Positions 14,679-23,709 of a DNA stretch of 36,980 nucleotides are shown one piece after another. Made by a program: the position numbers and the translations under genes. Every line of letters begins with the position of its first letter. The stretch's first letter is position 1. Under the pieces are notes generated by a model. The model had not been told where the DNA came from, did no database searches, and was given only the letters and a program-made list of their open reading frames with translations. The stretch is from positions 1 to 36,980 of the forward strand of contig DATDFQ010000016.1 in assembly GCA_036522515.1 (NCBI GenBank). The letters are read 5' to 3'. Source of the stretch: Bacteroidota bacterium (GTDB lineage: Bacteria; Bacteroidota; Ignavibacteria; UBA10030; SZUA-254).

Positions 14679-17126
14679 CTATTCCATCCCGCAATCAAAC
14701 CCTCCAATGGGCGGTCCCGCCGGTGGATCGAGCTGCGAAGGGAGTTTCAGGTCTTTCGGGTTCGCCTCGAATGTCCTGATCAGCGAGAGAGCGAAGACGA
14801 AATGCGCCTGCTGGCTCTCATCCTTCGCCGTTTTTCTCTCACGCGACAACCAGAGCTTCAATTCTTCAATCTTGAGCGCCGCAATCCCGCGGACCTGCTG
14901 GGGGGCGTTTTCGTTCACCGCCAGGGAGAGGAGGTTCGTAAGCACCGACCCGTCGGCGACTCTGAGAATCTCCGCCTGGTATCCGCTCCCGTGCGGAGCG
15001 TACCAGGTGCCTGAAAGCAGGCGGCCGATCACCTCGTCCAACCCGGGGAAACCGGCGTCACGCGAGTGGTACTCGACGAGCCGCGCCGCCCTGGCCGGGT
15101 GGAGCATCAGGCTCACGGTCAGATTCGCCGACGCCTCCGCTACCGAGAGGGGATCGAACGTCATTCCCGTCCGGCTCTTGAAAAGCTCGGCGCTTCTGTC
15201 GTATCCCGACGGGCGCGGCGGGATCAGGGCGAGAATCCGTTCCGGCACGGCGAGGGCGGAGGGCTTCAAGGTTTCAAGAAGGGCCGCGAGCGCGCGCCGC
15301 TGTTCAGCCGGGGGAACCATTGCGACCGGAACCTGCCCGTCCCCGCGGAGCGCATAGGTGTATCGAAGGCCTCCCAGCACTTTCACCGCCGCCTCCACCT
15401 GGTAGCGGTGGGACATATAGACCGGCACAAAGACGTCTTCCAAAGTCGCCATTGGCACACCCGGGCGGATGGCCTTCTCGGAGAACCTCTTCAACGCGAC
15501 CGCGCGGACGCCCATGATTCGCTTCAACTCGTCGACGGCGTTCGCCCCGTTATCCCACAAATGCGTTTGCGGATGGGCGCTTCCCTGCGGCCTGGCGTCC
15601 TGGTCGGTGAGAAAGGTGAGTCCCCGGGATGCGGCATCGTTGATGATCCGGTTGAGCGCGCCCCTTTCATCCGTCCCCGGGGCAAAGTCCTGGTATCCGT
15701 ACGCGATGGTCACCTTATCCCAGTCGCCGATCCCCGTCGCGTACGCCCGGGATACGTCGAGCGATGAATCGGGTGCGATCGTAACGAGCGGATGCGGGTA
15801 GTCCATCACCGAAGCCCGGCCCTGGGAGCTGGCGATGTAGTTGTGCTGCAGGCCGAGCGTGTGTCCCACCTCGTGCGCGGCGAGCTGGCGGATCCGCGCG
15901 AGCGCCATCTCCAGCATCCTCGGGTCCGTCGCTTTGCCCGCTTCGTAGTCGGCGACCATCCCCTCTGCGATCAGAAAATCCTGCCGGACACGGAGGGACC
16001 CGAGGGAGACGTGTCCCTTCAAGATCTCTCCGTTCCTCGGGTCCACGATCGAATTGCCGTACGACCAGCCTCTTGTCGCCCGGTGAACCCACTGAATCAC
16101 GTTGTACCGGATGTCCATCGGGTCGGCGCTGTCGGGAAGGAGGCTCACCTGGAAGGCGTTTCGATACCCTGCCGCCTCGAACGCCTGGTTCCACCATCGG
16201 GCCCCCTCCAGAAGCGCCGAGCGTATCGGCTCGGGCGCCCCCCGGTCGACATAGTAGAGAATCGGCTTCACCGCGTCGCTCACCGGGGCGGCTGGGTCTT
16301 TTTTCTCGAGACGGTGCCTCACGATGAACCGCTTCACCAGGGGTTCCGGGATCGGGGTGGCGTAATCCTGATAGCTTATCCAGCCGAACCCGGATCGCGG
16401 ATCGAACGCCCGCGGGGTGTATCCGGGGGCGGGGAGCCGGTCAAAGGAGTGATGCTGGCGGACAGTGATCGAGCCGGGCGTCGGGACGACCTGCTGAACC
16501 CAGTTGCCCGGTTCGTCCCCGGTAAAGGTCAGCGTCACCTCCACCTCGGTGTTCTCGGGAAAGTTTCGGGTTCGGGGGAGATAGAACGCGCAGCGCGACG
16601 GATCGAGTCTGAACTGGCCCTGGTTCGTATTTTTCAACGTACCCACGACATTGTGAGCGTCCCGGAGAAAAAAACCGGTCGCATCGACGAGGACGGTCGA
16701 ATCCCTCTCCGCCACGACATCAAATCCCCAGAGAATCGATTGTGCGAAGGCCTGCTCGACCGTCCGGCGCTCGTCGGGATCGTCGCTCATCGCCCGGTAC
16801 GAATAATTCGGCTGGAGCAGCAACACCTTGGGGCCGCTTCTCAGAAACTTCACGACCCGCCCTCCGCCAAGCTGCCCGCGGTCCAACCCGATGTCGTTCG
16901 ATCCGACGCCGGTGGGGAGCGAATTCATATAGAGGAATTCCTCGTTCCATCTGGCGATTTCCAGGTAGACTTTTCCCCCTTTCGGATCCCAGTAGTAGGT
17001 GAAAAACCCGGGGTGCTTCTCCATGCCGCCCGTTTTCTCCGAAATTGATGCCGGCTGGGCTTCCGGTTTTTGTTGCGAAACCGCGAGGGTGGCGAGAAAC
17101 AGGAGCGACAGCAGGAACTTGAGCAT
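14679..17126 (-). CDS. Secreted zinc-dependent metalloprotease (DUF4953/DUF5117 type)
   Basis: 815 aa. The signal peptide is about 1-17 (MLKFLLSLLFLATLAVS). A large N-terminal region (about 30-270) matches the DUF5117/5118-like part of this family. The catalytic domain carries an extended metzincin-type zinc motif HEVGHTLGLQH (His418, Glu419, His422, His428) and a likely Met-turn at SVMDYP (Met441). The C-terminal third (about 560-815) corresponds to the DUF4953 part. It probably hydrolyses extracellular or periplasmic protein; no substrate is known. The frame opens at 17189 but the ATG at 17126 starts the signal peptide and has a GGAG upstream. It is monocistronic with its own promoter at 17180-17208. 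Confidence 0.92.
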   Translation of the reverse strand: MLKFLLSLLFLATLAVSQQKPEAQPASISEKTGGMEKHPGFFTYYWDPKGGKVYLEIARWNEEFLYMNSLPTGVGSNDIGLDRGQLGGGRVVKFLRSGPKVLLLQPNYSYRAMSDDPDERRTVEQAFAQSILWGFDVVAERDSTVLVDATGFFLRDAHNVVGTLKNTNQGQFRLDPSRCAFYLPRTRNFPENTEVEVTLTFTGDEPGNWVQQVVPTPGSITVRQHHSFDRLPAPGYTPRAFDPRSGFGWISYQDYATPIPEPLVKRFIVRHRLEKKDPAAPVSDAVKPILYYVDRGAPEPIRSALLEGARWWNQAFEAAGYRNAFQVSLLPDSADPMDIRYNVIQWVHRATRGWSYGNSIVDPRNGEILKGHVSLGSLRVRQDFLIAEGMVADYEAGKATDPRMLEMALARIRQLAAHEVGHTLGLQHNYIASSQGRASVMDYPHPLVTIAPDSSLDVSRAYATGIGDWDKVTIAYGYQDFAPGTDERGALNRIINDAASRGLTFLTDQDARPQGSAHPQTHLWDNGANAVDELKRIMGVRAVALKRFSEKAIRPGVPMATLEDVFVPVYMSHRYQVEAAVKVLGGLRYTYALRGDGQVPVAMVPPAEQRRALAALLETLKPSALAVPERILALIPPRPSGYDRSAELFKSRTGMTFDPLSVAEASANLTVSLMLHPARAARLVEYHSRDAGFPGLDEVIGRLLSGTWYAPHGSGYQAEILRVADGSVLTNLLSLAVNENAPQQVRGIAALKIEELKLWLSRERKTAKDESQQAHFVFALSLIRTFEANPKDLKLPSQLDPPAGPPIGGFDCGME

Positions 17127-17179
17127 GGATCGTTTCTCCGGGGTAATGGTGACGGGCGGCAGATTCAGGACAGCCATTG

Positions 17180-17208
17180 AGTATAACACGCCGGGGGGAA
17201 AGAAGCAA
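17180..17208 (-). promoter_or_regulatory. Promoter of the metalloprotease gene
   Basis: Minus strand: TTGCTT (17208-17203), 17-bp spacer, TATACT (17185-17180), about 55 nt before the ATG at 17126. It overlaps the upstream part of the longer open frame, which also supports the shorter start. Confidence 0.6.
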
Positions 17209-17230
17209 AAGGATGGCCCTTCCCGCCCTC

Positions 17231-17330
17231 GTTCCCACGCTCTGCGTGGGAACGCAGTCCGCGGCGCTCTGCGCCGCAGCGAGGTTGGGACGCAGCGCGT
17301 CCCGGCAGACGTTCCGCCGCAGTGCGGCGG
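17231..17330. repeat. Family A repeat, four-hairpin variant
   Basis: Four hairpins in a row: GTTCCCACGC..GCGTGGGAAC (17231-17253), GCGGCGC..GCGCCGC (17261-17277), GGGACGC..GCGTCCC (17287-17303) and CCGCCGC..GCGGCGG (17314-17330). Each stem has a 3-nt CTC, CTG, AGC or AGT-type loop. It lies between the divergent metalloprotease and cold-shock genes; the remaining 70 bp up to the csp promoter is featureless. Confidence 0.8.
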
Positions 17331-17400
17331 TACGAGAGGACCTTCAAAAGAGCCTGAATGGGAGGTATTTCGGCAAAGGTATGAGGGGAATAAAAAATGA

Positions 17401-17430
17401 TTAGGATTTGATCCGGCAATTATGTATACT
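17401..17430 (+). promoter_or_regulatory. Putative promoter of the cold-shock gene
   Basis: A good -10 TATACT (17425-17430) preceded by a weak -35 TTAGGA (17401-17406, 18-bp spacer). It would give a leader of about 150 nt, the length usual for cspA-type mRNAs. Confidence 0.45.
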
Positions 17431-17436
17431 GTGGTG

Positions 17437-17586
17437 TCAAATAACAGTACACCGCTTGTGTAGTCCTGCTGATGAACCGTACGAATCCCTCCAAGGTCGC
17501 AACGCCATCATTCAGATAACCTAGTAGGCGTACACCTTGCCCGGCGGTTGAGCCGGGCAGTCACAAATACACGAAGGAATCGTTCC
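17437..17586 (+). promoter_or_regulatory. Long structured 5' leader of the cold-shock gene
   Basis: About 150 nt with no convincing frame. It contains a perfect 8-bp hairpin TGCCCGGC/ggttga/GCCGGGCA (17538-17559), ending 15 nt before the ribosome site AAGGAA (17574-17579). A GTACG near 17480 could pair with CGTAC near 17530. Long leaders that refold on cooling are known to control cspA translation in E. coli; the same role here is inferred. Confidence 0.45.
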
Positions 17587-17790
17587 ATGGAAAAAGGAAC
17601 AGTCAAGTGGTTCAACGCAGCAAAAGGTTTTGGTTTCATTTCTCGCGAAGGCGGCGAAGATGTATTCGTCCACTTCAACGCGATCTCAGCAAGCGGTTAC
17701 AAGAGCTTGAATGAGGGTGACAAGGTAGAGTTCGAAGTCGAGAAGGGCCCCAAGGGCCTTGCGGCGTCGAAGGTCACCGTCATCTCGTAA
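17587..17790 (+). CDS. Cold-shock protein (CspA family)
   Basis: 67-aa single cold-shock domain that binds single-stranded RNA/DNA as an RNA chaperone. Both nucleic-acid-binding motifs are intact: RNP1 KGFGFIS (about 13-19) and RNP2 VFVHF (about 27-31). The start at 17587 ([10 protein letters not shown]) has AAGGAA 7 nt upstream. An in-frame ATG 13 codons earlier (17548) would add residues foreign to the family and cover the leader hairpin, so it is rejected. It is monocistronic and followed by a strong terminator. Confidence 0.97.
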   Translation: MEKGTVKWFNAAKGFGFISREGGEDVFVHFNAISASGYKSLNEGDKVEFEVEKGPKGLAASKVTVIS

Positions 17791-17812
17791 ACCAGAAGCA
17801 TCCTGCAAGATC

Positions 17813-17844
17813 AAACCCCGCCCGAAAGGCGGGGTTTTTTGTTT
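17813..17844 (+). terminator. Intrinsic terminator of the cold-shock gene
   Basis: Perfect 7-bp stem CCCCGCC/cgaaa/GGCGGGG (17816-17834), extended by A-T pairs and followed by TTTTTTGTTT. Confidence 0.95.
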
Positions 17845-17853
17845 CATGGGGGG

Positions 17854-17882
17854 TTGACATTCCCCCTCTGATTTGGTATGTT
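17854..17882 (+). promoter_or_regulatory. Consensus promoter of the SBBP surface protein gene
   Basis: TTGACA (17854-17859), 17-bp spacer, TATGTT (17877-17882), directly after the csp terminator. The first ATG of the long frame (17878) lies inside the -10 hexamer, so it cannot be in the mRNA made here. Confidence 0.75.
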
Positions 17883-17970
17883 ACCTGCCACACACCCCGC
17901 ACGGCGTGCAGATGGTTCCGATTGCACGAGTTCACCAATTCCAATCATTTGGGACAAACAGGAGGATGCC

Positions 17971-20900
17971 ATCCGACACTCCTTCAAGGTGATCGTTGCG
18001 GCCTGCTCCGCCCTCCTGATCTTTGGCTTCCCCGAACATCGCTCCTCAGGATCTTCCGCGCTGGCGCTTGATCGCCACGGACGATCCCGGACCGCGCGGG
18101 AACGCGAAACCGCGCGCCGGAACGAGCGGGCCTCCGTGGAAAAACTGATTTCCGCGCGTTCACGCTATCATCATACACCCCCAGGACTTTCTCCCCCGGT
18201 GCCGCCGGACGGCCGGTTCATTCCGTTGAAGAAATCAAACCTTGTGCGGCCGTCATCCATGGGCGTCGCAGAACGCAAGGCTGATGAAGCATTCCCCCCC
18301 GGTCTCAATCCCGGCCTTCCGGGGTTTCCAATCAGTTCAAATCTTTCCGATACGGTTCAGCAACAGTGGCTCTCCTCCTATGCCTCCCAGCTCGCGGCAT
18401 CCGAGGATGAAGCGGTCGCCATTGCGAGAGACCTCTCGGGCAACCTCTACGTTACCGGCTATTCCGACTCGTCGGTCACGGGAAACGACATCGTGACGAT
18501 GAAGTTCACAAGCGGCGGAACCCGGCTCTGGGCTTCACGGTACAGCGGAAGCGCGCAGGGCGACGACCGCCCTTCGAAGATCATCGTCGACAGCTCCGGA
18601 AACACATACGTGTGCGGATACAGTCAGGGGTCCGGATCCGGGTACGACTACGTCACGATCAAGTACAATACCGGCGGAGTCCAGCAGTGGGTCGCGCGGT
18701 ACGACGGGCAGGCGGGCGGGAACGATTATGCCACCGCCATCGCGCGGGACGGGCAGGGGAACATCTATGTGACCGGCTATAGCGCGGGATCAGGAACAGG
18801 TTATGACTATGCCACCGTCAAGTATTCCCCCGCAGGATCAGAGCAACAGGTTTTCCGGCACAACGGAAGCGGGAACGGAGACGATTTTGCGGTGGCGATC
18901 GGGATCGACGGGTTGAACAGCGTCTATGTCACCGGTACCGTCGCTTCCGCCGGAAGCGGGAAAGACTGTGCCACAATAAAATACGATGCGGCGGGTAATA
19001 AGAGATGGACCGCCGTTTATAACGGGCCCGGCAACGGGGACGATCTGGCTGCGGGTCTCGGCGTCGATAATTCGGCGAACGTCTACGTCACCGGATATGC
19101 CCGGAGCACAGGGGCGGGAGACGATTTTGCCACGATCAAATATGATTCCGCGGGCGGGCAGCAATGGGTCAGGACCTACAACGGCCCGGCGAACGACGCA
19201 GACCACGCATCGGCGATCGCGGTCGACGGCGCCGGGACCGTCTACGTTACCGGTTCCAGCCGCGCGGCCGGAACCGGCTACGATTTTGCCACCCTGAAGT
19301 ACTCGACGGCAGGGGTACAGGCCTGGGTGGCGCGGTATGACGGGGCGTTCGGGGGCGACGAGTTTGCGTCGGCGATCGCGATCGACCCCTCCGGTTTTGT
19401 CTATGTGACCGGATCGAGCTCCGATGCGACGACCGTCCTTTTTAATGAAGCGACGGTGATGTACAGCCCGGCCGGAGCCCAGCAATGGGCCTCGCGTTAC
19501 AAATCTTCGCAATCGAACGACAGCTATCCCGCGGCGATGGTGAACGACGGCGGCGGGGGCGTGATCGTGGCTGGATACAGCGATCTGGAGGAGGGGAACG
19601 GGTTCGACTACTCGGTCATTTGCTACGCGTTCACGGGAAGCCAGGTGTGGGATGCGCGGTATAATGGCCCCGGGATAAGCGACGATGCCGCAACCGCCGT
19701 CGCCTCCGACAAGACGGGCAATGTCTACGTGGCGGGATACAGCCGGAGCACGACCTCCGGGTATGATTTTCTGACGGTGAAATATAACTCCTCCGGGACG
19801 TTCCAGTGGGCGCAGCGCTACGACGGGCCCTCGGGCGGGGACGACATCGTCTCCGCGATCGCGACGGATGCCGCGGGAAACGTCTACGTCGCGGGATACA
19901 GCTACGACAGTTCGGGGACGACTTCGGAGTATGCAACCGTCAAGTACAATTCCGGCGGCGCTCTTCAATGGGTCGCACGATTTGGCGGGTTGCTCGAAAG
20001 CACGAATTTCGCCTTCGATATCGCCGTGACGAATACCGGGAGTATCTTCGTCACCGGGACAGCGGGCGACAGCTCGGGTTCGGCCTACGACTACCTCACG
20101 GTCAAATACAACTCGAGCGGAGTGGAACAGTGGAACGCGCGGTTCAACGGCTCCGGCGACGGAGGCGATTTCGGGATCGCCGTCGCGACCGACTCGACGG
20201 GGAACGCGTTCGTCACGGGCGCGAGCGACGAAAGCGCGAGCAGGGGCTACGACATGCGGACGGTCAAGTACAACGGAAACGGTTCCCTCCTCTGGGGCGT
20301 CCGTTACAACGGGACGGCAAGCGACGACGATGAGGGAACGGCGATTGCGGTCGACGCTTCCGGCAACGTCGACGTCACCGGTTCGAGCCTCGGACCCCTG
20401 AGTTCGTACGACTACGCCACGGTCCAGTACAATTCCGCCGGCGTACAGCAATGGGTCCGGCGATACAACGGCTCGGCGAACGATGACGATACGCCCTCGG
20501 CGCTGACGCTCGGCCCGGGCGGAAGCGTGTTCGTGACCGGGTACAGCACCAGTACCGGGGCTGCGGCCGATTACGCCACCCTGAGCTACACGGCGGCCGG
20601 CACCCAGAGGTGGGTGAAGCTCTACAACGGCCCGGCCGGCGGAAACGACCAGGCATCGGGTCTCTCCGCGGACGCGCAGGGGAACGTCTATGTGACGGGT
20701 TTCAGCGAAGGAGCCGGCACACTCGACGACTACGCGACGCTCAAGTACGACTCTCTCGGCAACCAGGAGTGGCTGATTCGGTTCAACGGAAACGCCTCCG
20801 TCAATGACGACGCGGCCGGAATCGCCCTCGACCCCGCGGGCGGGATCATCGTCGCCGGGTCGTCCGGATTTGGATTGGCGGGAGAACCGAGCGGAGGGTC

Positions 20901-22062
20901 GACCTTTACGACGATCAAGTACCAGCAGGTGTCGGGAACGGTGATCTCAATCTCGCCCGGCACCGGCTGGCAACTCATTTCATTGCCGGTGCGCGTGGGT
21001 TCTCCCTACCTTCTCGACCACCTTTATTCTTACGAGGGGGGATACGTGAAACATGACTCGATGGTCAATGGCGTGGGGTATTGGAAGAAACTCGATCAGC
21101 CGGACCTGAGCTTCACCGGATTCGCGATCAGCCCGGAGACCCTGCACGTCTCGGATGCGTGGAACATCGTCGGGTCGGTCTCCGTGCCCGTGCCCGTCGC
21201 GTCGATTTCGTCGTCGCCCCCGGGCATCATCCTTTCCCCGTTCTTCGGCTACTCCGGCAGCTACTTCGTCGCCGATTCGATCCTTCCCGGGCACGGCTAC
21301 TGGGTTCGGACCTCCGCAGCCGGTACCCTCATGCTTCAACCGCCCCAATCCACGGCTTCAAGAAGCGCCGGTCCCGATATTCTGCGGAGGATCGATCGGG
21401 GAACGTTCACGGATGCGGCGGGGCGCACAGGGTCGGTCTATTTTGGCGAAGGCCGGGGAGAGGCCGCATCATCGGGCAGGTTCCAACTGCCTCCCCTCCC
21501 TCCACCGGGAGGGTTCGACGTCCGCTTTAAGGACGGCAGCCTGGTCGCCCTCGCCGGGTCGAACGGCATCCGCAGGTTTGGGATCAGTCTCGCCGGAGCC
21601 CGCTTCCCGATAAACTTCAGTTGCTCGAGACCGGGCGATTCCCCCGGGGCGTGGCTCCAGGCGGGTCCGAAAAGGATTCCTCTCCGGGGAACCGTCCGCA
21701 CCCGTCTCGGGGAACAGGATACTCCGCTCGTCCTCGTCCTGGAGGGAATGAACGATCTCCCCGGCCGGTTCGAACTCTCTCAGAACTACCCCAACCCGTT
21801 TAACCCCGCGACGCTCATCCGGTATTCGCTGCCGCAGGAGAGCAGAGTGCGGCTCGGGATCTACGATCTCCTCGGGCGGAGAGTGAAAGTCCTTATCGAT
21901 GAAATTGAAGACGCAGGGTTTAAGGCGATCGAATGGGACGCGCTCGATGAATCGGGGAAGCCCGTTTCGAGCGGAGTCTATTTTTGCAGGATGGATGCGT
22001 GGAGCCCGGCCTCTCCCGGGGCCGGTTTCACGTCGGTGAAAAGGATGGTCTTGCTCCGGTAA
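17971..22062 (+). CDS. Secreted SBBP beta-propeller-repeat protein with C-terminal sorting domain
   Basis: About 1363 aa counted from 17971. After a signal-like segment (RHSFKVIVAACSALLIFGFP) and a low-complexity linker come about 16 tandem repeats of about 50 residues (about 132-985), each with the pattern VYVTGYS..GYDYATVKYN..G..QWV.RYNG. This is the SBBP repeat, expected to form stacked beta-propeller blades. A further domain (about 990-1110) with GWQLISLPV precedes the C-terminal NYPNPFNP module (about 1265-1363, GIYDLLGRRVK, SGVYF), the FlgD-like/type IX-type sorting domain of FCB bacteria. It is probably exported and surface bound; ligand unknown. Start: the frame is open from 17878, but that ATG is in the promoter. 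An AGGAGG (17960-17965) sits 5 nt before ATC 17971 (chosen); GTG 17989 is the alternative. Confidence 0.88.
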   Translation: MRHSFKVIVAACSALLIFGFPEHRSSGSSALALDRHGRSRTARERETARRNERASVEKLISARSRYHHTPPGLSPPVPPDGRFIPLKKSNLVRPSSMGVAERKADEAFPPGLNPGLPGFPISSNLSDTVQQQWLSSYASQLAASEDEAVAIARDLSGNLYVTGYSDSSVTGNDIVTMKFTSGGTRLWASRYSGSAQGDDRPSKIIVDSSGNTYVCGYSQGSGSGYDYVTIKYNTGGVQQWVARYDGQAGGNDYATAIARDGQGNIYVTGYSAGSGTGYDYATVKYSPAGSEQQVFRHNGSGNGDDFAVAIGIDGLNSVYVTGTVASAGSGKDCATIKYDAAGNKRWTAVYNGPGNGDDLAAGLGVDNSANVYVTGYARSTGAGDDFATIKYDSAGGQQWVRTYNGPANDADHASAIAVDGAGTVYVTGSSRAAGTGYDFATLKYSTAGVQAWVARYDGAFGGDEFASAIAIDPSGFVYVTGSSSDATTVLFNEATVMYSPAGAQQWASRYKSSQSNDSYPAAMVNDGGGGVIVAGYSDLEEGNGFDYSVICYAFTGSQVWDARYNGPGISDDAATAVASDKTGNVYVAGYSRSTTSGYDFLTVKYNSSGTFQWAQRYDGPSGGDDIVSAIATDAAGNVYVAGYSYDSSGTTSEYATVKYNSGGALQWVARFGGLLESTNFAFDIAVTNTGSIFVTGTAGDSSGSAYDYLTVKYNSSGVEQWNARFNGSGDGGDFGIAVATDSTGNAFVTGASDESASRGYDMRTVKYNGNGSLLWGVRYNGTASDDDEGTAIAVDASGNVDVTGSSLGPLSSYDYATVQYNSAGVQQWVRRYNGSANDDDTPSALTLGPGGSVFVTGYSTSTGAAADYATLSYTAAGTQRWVKLYNGPAGGNDQASGLSADAQGNVYVTGFSEGAGTLDDYATLKYDSLGNQEWLIRFNGNASVNDDAAGIALDPAGGIIVAGSSGFGLAGEPSGGSTFTTIKYQQVSGTVISISPGTGWQLISLPVRVGSPYLLDHLYSYEGGYVKHDSMVNGVGYWKKLDQPDLSFTGFAISPETLHVSDAWNIVGSVSVPVPVASISSSPPGIILSPFFGYSGSYFVADSILPGHGYWVRTSAAGTLMLQPPQSTASRSAGPDILRRIDRGTFTDAAGRTGSVYFGEGRGEAASSGRFQLPPLPPPGGFDVRFKDGSLVALAGSNGIRRFGISLAGARFPINFSCSRPGDSPGAWLQAGPKRIPLRGTVRTRLGEQDTPLVLVLEGMNDLPGRFELSQNYPNPFNPATLIRYSLPQESRVRLGIYDLLGRRVKVLIDEIEDAGFKAIEWDALDESGKPVSSGVYFCRMDAWSPASPGAGFTSVKRMVLLR

Positions 22063-22110
22063 CCGGAAGGCGATCGGCCGCGATCCTGCCCTCCGGGATG
22101 GCCGGGTGGT

Positions 22111-23709
22111 TCAATTCATATCTTCGTTATCGACCGTTTCCCGCTCTTCCTTGCTCGTATGGTGTTTCATCCGGGTTTTCGAACGGCGGTCGGTCATCCC
22201 CAATCCAATTTTATAGAGGAGGGGCACCTTGAACTTCCTGCTCGAATCGACGTTCTGTCCCAGCGGCTGGAGCAATCCGGTGTCGTAGACCGCGCGGATC
22301 GCTTCGTCCCCCTTGGGCGAGAGCGGCTCGAAGAGCATATAGAGCTCTTCGCGATGGAACGTCGTGCTGTCGCTCCCGCGGAACACGTCGAAGTGTTTCG
22401 ACAGGTGCGGAAATTCCGAATAAAGGTAGGTGTCGCAACGGTACGCGGAAATCGCCTCGAACGATTCCTTCAGGGCCCGGGGACTGATGAGATGCGTCGA
22501 GCCGTGCTTCCCGTCCAGCCGGTTCAGTTCCCGCTGCCGCTCCACCGCCTTGTTGGCAAGGTAAATGAGCTCGCGGGGGAATGTGTTTCCCATCCCGTCG
22601 ACGAGACGCTTGAGAATCCAGTGATCGGTGGCCGGGGCGTTTTCCATCTTCAGCGCGCTCGCCATCGTCGGCTCGAAGATCGTGAAGAAGACCTTCTTCA
22701 CGAAGTCGTCGGACCCCAGGATGATGCTGCTGACATCCGCCGTTTCGCCGAGCGCCGCCTCGCAGTATTCCCTCACAAACGGATCCACGACCGCGCGCGC
22801 CGTGAGAAGCTTCAACAGGAGGGGCCCCCTCCACCGCATTTCCGTCGAGTAGCTCACCAGGTGCGACTTGTTCACGATATGGAGCTGCCGGTAAATATCG
22901 TTGCGCAAAAAAACCTTGAGGTGGACGTTCTTGAACTGGTTTCCGTACTGGACCAGGAGCTGCACGAGCCCGGTGATCGCAGCGCGAAGCTTCTCGATGT
23001 CTTCCACGAACAACAGGTCGAGCTTGTCGAGCATGATCCAGACCAGGCAGTTCGTTTCCTGCAGGAGGATGTCGACGTTTTCCATCAACGCCATGATGCT
23101 CAGGCCGGTCGCCTGCTTGAAATCGATTCCGAGAGAGCGTTCGCCCTTCCCCCCGCCCGGGGATTCCGCGCGCTGAACGGGCTTGTTCCTCATGCCGAGC
23201 TTCTGTTTCATCTTGTCCACGAGGCCCTGCTTCTGGGCGAGCCCCACGTCCTTGAGGATCCTCTGGAGGTTCGAGTAGGCCGTCTTGAGTTTCTCGCTCT
23301 TGTTTTTTTCGACGAGGACTTTCATCTTCTCATCCTGGAGGAGCGTGGAGGAGACCTTCAATCCCAGATAGAGCAGCCAGAAAAACCGGAAGTCGTCCAC
23401 CGAGTTCGGCTTGAGCTCGATGATGTCCCCGGTCGGGAGGAATTCCTCGCTCTGAAGACCGTAGGCGGGGATGCAATAAATTTCCTGATAGTTTTTGGGA
23501 AGCAGCGGCCGGACCTTCTGCAGGTCGTCGCACAACAGGCGGCACATCGCGCTCTTGCCGGAGCCCTTGTTCCCCACAACCAGGGAGTGCTGGGGCAACA
23601 ATACCTGACGCAACATCTCCGTGCCGATAAAACAGTTTTCGAAGCGGTTATCCGTCTCGCCGTCGACGCGGCCGAAGTTCAATCGTGTCAATACCTGCTG
23701 TGGATCCAT
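22111..23709 (-). CDS. Sll1717-type P-loop ATPase
   Basis: 532 aa. An N-terminal FIGTEMLRQVLLPQHSLVVGNKGSGKSA holds Walker A (46-53). Walker B is a hydrophobic strand ending in LDKLD (Asp228, Asp231), and an Arg in VFLRNDIY could act as a sensor. Between them is a charged insertion (about 125-195). The C-terminal half (about 300-500) is helical with no domain I recognise. The overall plan fits the P-loop ATPase family named after cyanobacterial Sll1717, related to STAND/AAA-like switches; no function is established. The start ATG (23709) has a good AGGAG 6 nt away. It stands alone, convergent with the SBBP gene (48-bp gap with a small GATCG/CGATC palindrome but no T-run) and divergent from the 24141 gene. 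Confidence 0.8.
   Translation of the reverse strand: MDPQQVLTRLNFGRVDGETDNRFENCFIGTEMLRQVLLPQHSLVVGNKGSGKSAMCRLLCDDLQKVRPLLPKNYQEIYCIPAYGLQSEEFLPTGDIIELKPNSVDDFRFFWLLYLGLKVSSTLLQDEKMKVLVEKNKSEKLKTAYSNLQRILKDVGLAQKQGLVDKMKQKLGMRNKPVQRAESPGGGKGERSLGIDFKQATGLSIMALMENVDILLQETNCLVWIMLDKLDLLFVEDIEKLRAAITGLVQLLVQYGNQFKNVHLKVFLRNDIYRQLHIVNKSHLVSYSTEMRWRGPLLLKLLTARAVVDPFVREYCEAALGETADVSSIILGSDDFVKKVFFTIFEPTMASALKMENAPATDHWILKRLVDGMGNTFPRELIYLANKAVERQRELNRLDGKHGSTHLISPRALKESFEAISAYRCDTYLYSEFPHLSKHFDVFRGSDSTTFHREELYMLFEPLSPKGDEAIRAVYDTGLLQPLGQNVDSSRKFKVPLLYKIGLGMTDRRSKTRMKHHTSKEERETVDNEDMN

Noticed and set aside
17231..17330. Possible CRISPR array (evenly spaced short repeats)
   Set aside because: The units are self-complementary hairpins of differing sequence without constant repeats or unique spacers, and no cas genes are present.
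18838..20451. A 537-codon minus-strand frame inside the SBBP gene
   Set aside because: It is antisense to a repeat-encoding gene with clear domains; long opposite frames are expected from GC-rich codon bias, and its translation is low-complexity Arg/Val/Gly with no domain.
22063..22110. Terminator between the convergent SBBP and ATPase genes
   Set aside because: Only a 5-bp GATCG/CGATC palindrome without a T-run on either strand is present.
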